Positions 6,839-8,083 of a stretch of DNA of 8,083 bases are shown piece after piece. A model generated the notes under the pieces. The model was not told the origin of the DNA. It searched no databases and saw only the letters and a list, made by a program, of their open reading frames with translations. Position numbers and translations under genes: made by a program. The first letter of the stretch is position 1. Every line of letters begins with the position of its first letter. Origin of the DNA: Marinosulfonomonas sp. Lineage in GTDB: Bacteria > Pseudomonadota > Alphaproteobacteria > Rhodobacterales > Rhodobacteraceae. The DNA lies in NCBI GenBank assembly GCA_015494385.1, contig WGBJ01000131.1, positions 1 through 8,083 on the forward strand, written 5' to 3'.

Positions 6839-7447
6839 ATGCGCCGGTTTGACGGGGATAAGCTGGTGATCGCCACGCATAACGCCGGGAAACTGGTGGA
6901 AATTGCCGAGTTGCTGAAACCCTACGGGATTTCGGTAACTTCGGCGGGCGAGCTGGGGCTGGAAGAACCCGAAGAAACCGAAGACACATTCGCCGGCAAC
7001 GCCCGTATCAAGGCGCATTTCGCCGCGAAAGCCAGCGGTTTACCTGCCTTGTCCGACGACAGCGGCATCACCGTTGATGCGCTGGACGGCGCGCCGGGGG
7101 TTTATACCGCCGATTGGGCCGAAACACCCACGGGGCGCGATTTCCCCATGGCGATGAAGAAGGTCTGGGATTTGCTTGAGGCTAAGAATGCCCCGGAACC
7201 CCGCACCGCCGCCTTTAACTGCACCTTGTGTCTGGCATGGCCGGACGGTCACGACGAAATCTTTGAAGGCCGTGTTGAGGGTCGGCTGGTCTGGCCGATG
7301 CGCGGGGAAAACGGTTTCGGATTTGATCCCATATTCCTGCCCACCGGACATGACCTGACCTTTGGCGAAATGGATCCGGCTGATAAAAAAGCGATCAGCC
7401 ACCGCGCCGACGCCTTTGCCAAACTGGTTCAGGGCTGTTTTGCCTGA
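6839..7447 (+). CDS. rdgB: Non-canonical purine NTP pyrophosphatase (RdgB/HAM1 family)
   Basis: This enzyme hydrolyses dITP, ITP and XTP to their monophosphates plus pyrophosphate, keeping deaminated purines out of DNA and RNA. The family motifs are present: [12 protein letters not shown] near the N-terminus (substrate loop), [14 protein letters not shown], the catalytic [18 protein letters not shown], the base-recognition GFGFDPIF, and a C-terminal ISHRADAF. About 202 residues is normal. I chose the ATG at 6839, one base after the rph stop, because the protein then begins [15 protein letters not shown], as expected for the family. A TTG at 6830 would add three residues and overlap rph by 8 bases. 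The AGGCGG at 6821-6826 is badly spaced for both (12 and 3 bases), so translation probably depends on ribosomes finishing rph. It shares the operon with rph and hemW. Confidence 0.95.
   Translation: MRRFDGDKLVIATHNAGKLVEIAELLKPYGISVTSAGELGLEEPEETEDTFAGNARIKAHFAAKASGLPALSDDSGITVDALDGAPGVYTADWAETPTGRDFPMAMKKVWDLLEAKNAPEPRTAAFNCTLCLAWPDGHDEIFEGRVEGRLVWPMRGENGFGFDPIFLPTGHDLTFGEMDPADKKAISHRADAFAKLVQGCFA
7431..7434 (+). promoter_or_regulatory. hemW ribosome-binding site deciding a TTG start
   Basis: AGGG lies inside the last codons of rdgB, 5 bases before the TTG at 7440. Its good spacing supports TTG as the initiation codon and fits coupled translation with rdgB. Confidence 0.5.
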
Positions 7448-8083
7448 GGATTGGCAACAGGGGGGCTTTGGCCTCTATATCCACTGGCCGTTTTGCCTCT
7501 CGAAATGCCCCTATTGCGATTTCAATTCCCATGTAGCGGCTGAAATAGACCAGCAGAAATGGGCACAAGCCTATGTTTCAGAAATTGGCCGGATTGCGAC
7601 AGAAACAGGCTCCAAACCGCTTAAAAGCGTGTTTTTTGGCGGTGGCACGCCCAGCCTGATGTTACCTGAAACGGTGTGTGCCATCCTGTCCAAAGTGCGG
7701 GAATGCTGGACGTTAAGCAACGACATCGAAATCACTCTCGAGGCCAACCCGACTTCGGTCGAGGCCAGCCGGTTCGCGGGCTACAAAGACGCCGGTGTGA
7801 ACCGCGTTTCAATCGGAATTCAAGCATTGAACGATCCCGACCTGCGTCGTCTTGGTCGCCTGCATACCGTGGCCGAGGCCCGCACGGCCTTTGACACCGC
7901 CGCAAACCTGTTTGACCGAATCAATTTCGACATGATCTATGCCCGTCAGGACCAAACCCTGCCCAAATGGCGGGCGGAGCTGAACGAAGCGTTGAACATG
8001 GCCGCCGATCACCTGTCGCTATACCAACTGACCATCGAATCCGGCACCGCCTTTGGCGCCCGTCATGCCGCCGGAGGTTTGCA
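7440..8083 (+). CDS. hemW: Radical SAM haem chaperone HemW (oxygen-independent coproporphyrinogen III oxidase-like), partial
   Basis: HemW is a radical-SAM protein related to HemN but thought to bind haem and deliver it to respiratory enzymes rather than to decarboxylate coproporphyrinogen. The 214 visible codons include the 4Fe-4S cluster motif C-x3-C-x2-C (C19, C23, C26) in [14 protein letters not shown], the SAM-binding [10 protein letters not shown], the EANPTSVE strand, [36 protein letters not shown], and [14 protein letters not shown]. Family length is about 380-390, so nearly half lies beyond the right edge. I chose TTG at 7440: it gives [15 protein letters not shown], no ATG or GTG is suitably placed in frame, and AGGG lies five bases upstream. 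The start overlaps the rdgB stop by 8 bases. Many databases call this family hemN-like; the [12 protein letters not shown] start and the rdgB neighbour favour HemW. Confidence 0.94.
   Translation, partial: MPEDWQQGGFGLYIHWPFCLSKCPYCDFNSHVAAEIDQQKWAQAYVSEIGRIATETGSKPLKSVFFGGGTPSLMLPETVCAILSKVRECWTLSNDIEITLEANPTSVEASRFAGYKDAGVNRVSIGIQALNDPDLRRLGRLHTVAEARTAFDTAANLFDRINFDMIYARQDQTLPKWRAELNEALNMAADHLSLYQLTIESGTAFGARHAAGGL

Noticed and set aside
7676..7894. Short plus-strand and minus-strand frames inside hemW
   Set aside because: They are out-of-frame readings of a region whose HemW motifs are continuous in the main frame.
1..8083. Possible novel defence system, mobile element or genomic island
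   Set aside because: All seven genes are recognised core genes, intact except where cut by the window edges. There are no transposase or integrase genes, no direct-repeat arrays, no tRNA attachment site and no visible change in base or codon use.

Overview
The window looks like ordinary chromosomal housekeeping DNA from an alphaproteobacterium, most likely a Rhodobacteraceae (Roseobacter-group) species. The reasons are the moderately high GC content (by eye, not counted), protein sequences that read like that family (a malic enzyme fused to a phosphotransacetylase domain, an 883-residue MutS, and RNase PH with an EVQMSAEGS segment), and the grouping of hrcA-grpE back to back with rph-rdgB-hemW, which I recall as common in this group. 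Coding density is very high. The only gaps are a 129-base divergent spacer and a 72-base divergent spacer.

Layout from left to right. Positions 1-1644 (minus) hold the first 548 codons of a malic enzyme whose C-terminus lies off the left edge. Positions 1645-1773 are a divergent spacer with two inverted repeats. Positions 1774-4425 (plus) hold mutS, complete with all mismatch-recognition and ATPase motifs and a probable sliding-clamp-binding motif near its end. MutS ends tail to tail with grpE, and the two stop codons share the palindrome CTAG. The minus-strand pair hrcA (6054-4996) and grpE (4985-4422) is a tight heat-shock operon, with the grpE ribosome-binding site overlapping the hrcA stop codon. 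Positions 6055-6126 are a divergent spacer with a degenerate CIRCE-like element. The plus-strand run rph (6127-6837), rdgB (about 6839-7447) and hemW (7440 to the right edge) forms a tightly packed operon.

The genes fall into four jobs. They are carbon metabolism (malate to pyruvate), DNA mismatch repair, heat-shock control (the HrcA repressor and the GrpE nucleotide-exchange factor for DnaK), and an RNA/nucleotide/haem set (tRNA 3'-end trimming, sanitising of non-canonical purine nucleotides, and a radical-SAM haem chaperone). MutS and RdgB both protect genome integrity but sit in separate transcription units.

I found no mobile element, CRISPR array, tRNA, rRNA, toxin-antitoxin pair or unrecognised gene, and no sign of an undescribed system. 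The observations worth a second look are small-scale: the shared stop palindrome, a repeated octamer at two gene junctions, the CIRCE-like dyad, a hairpin-plus-T-run in the mutS leader, and the MutS clamp motif.
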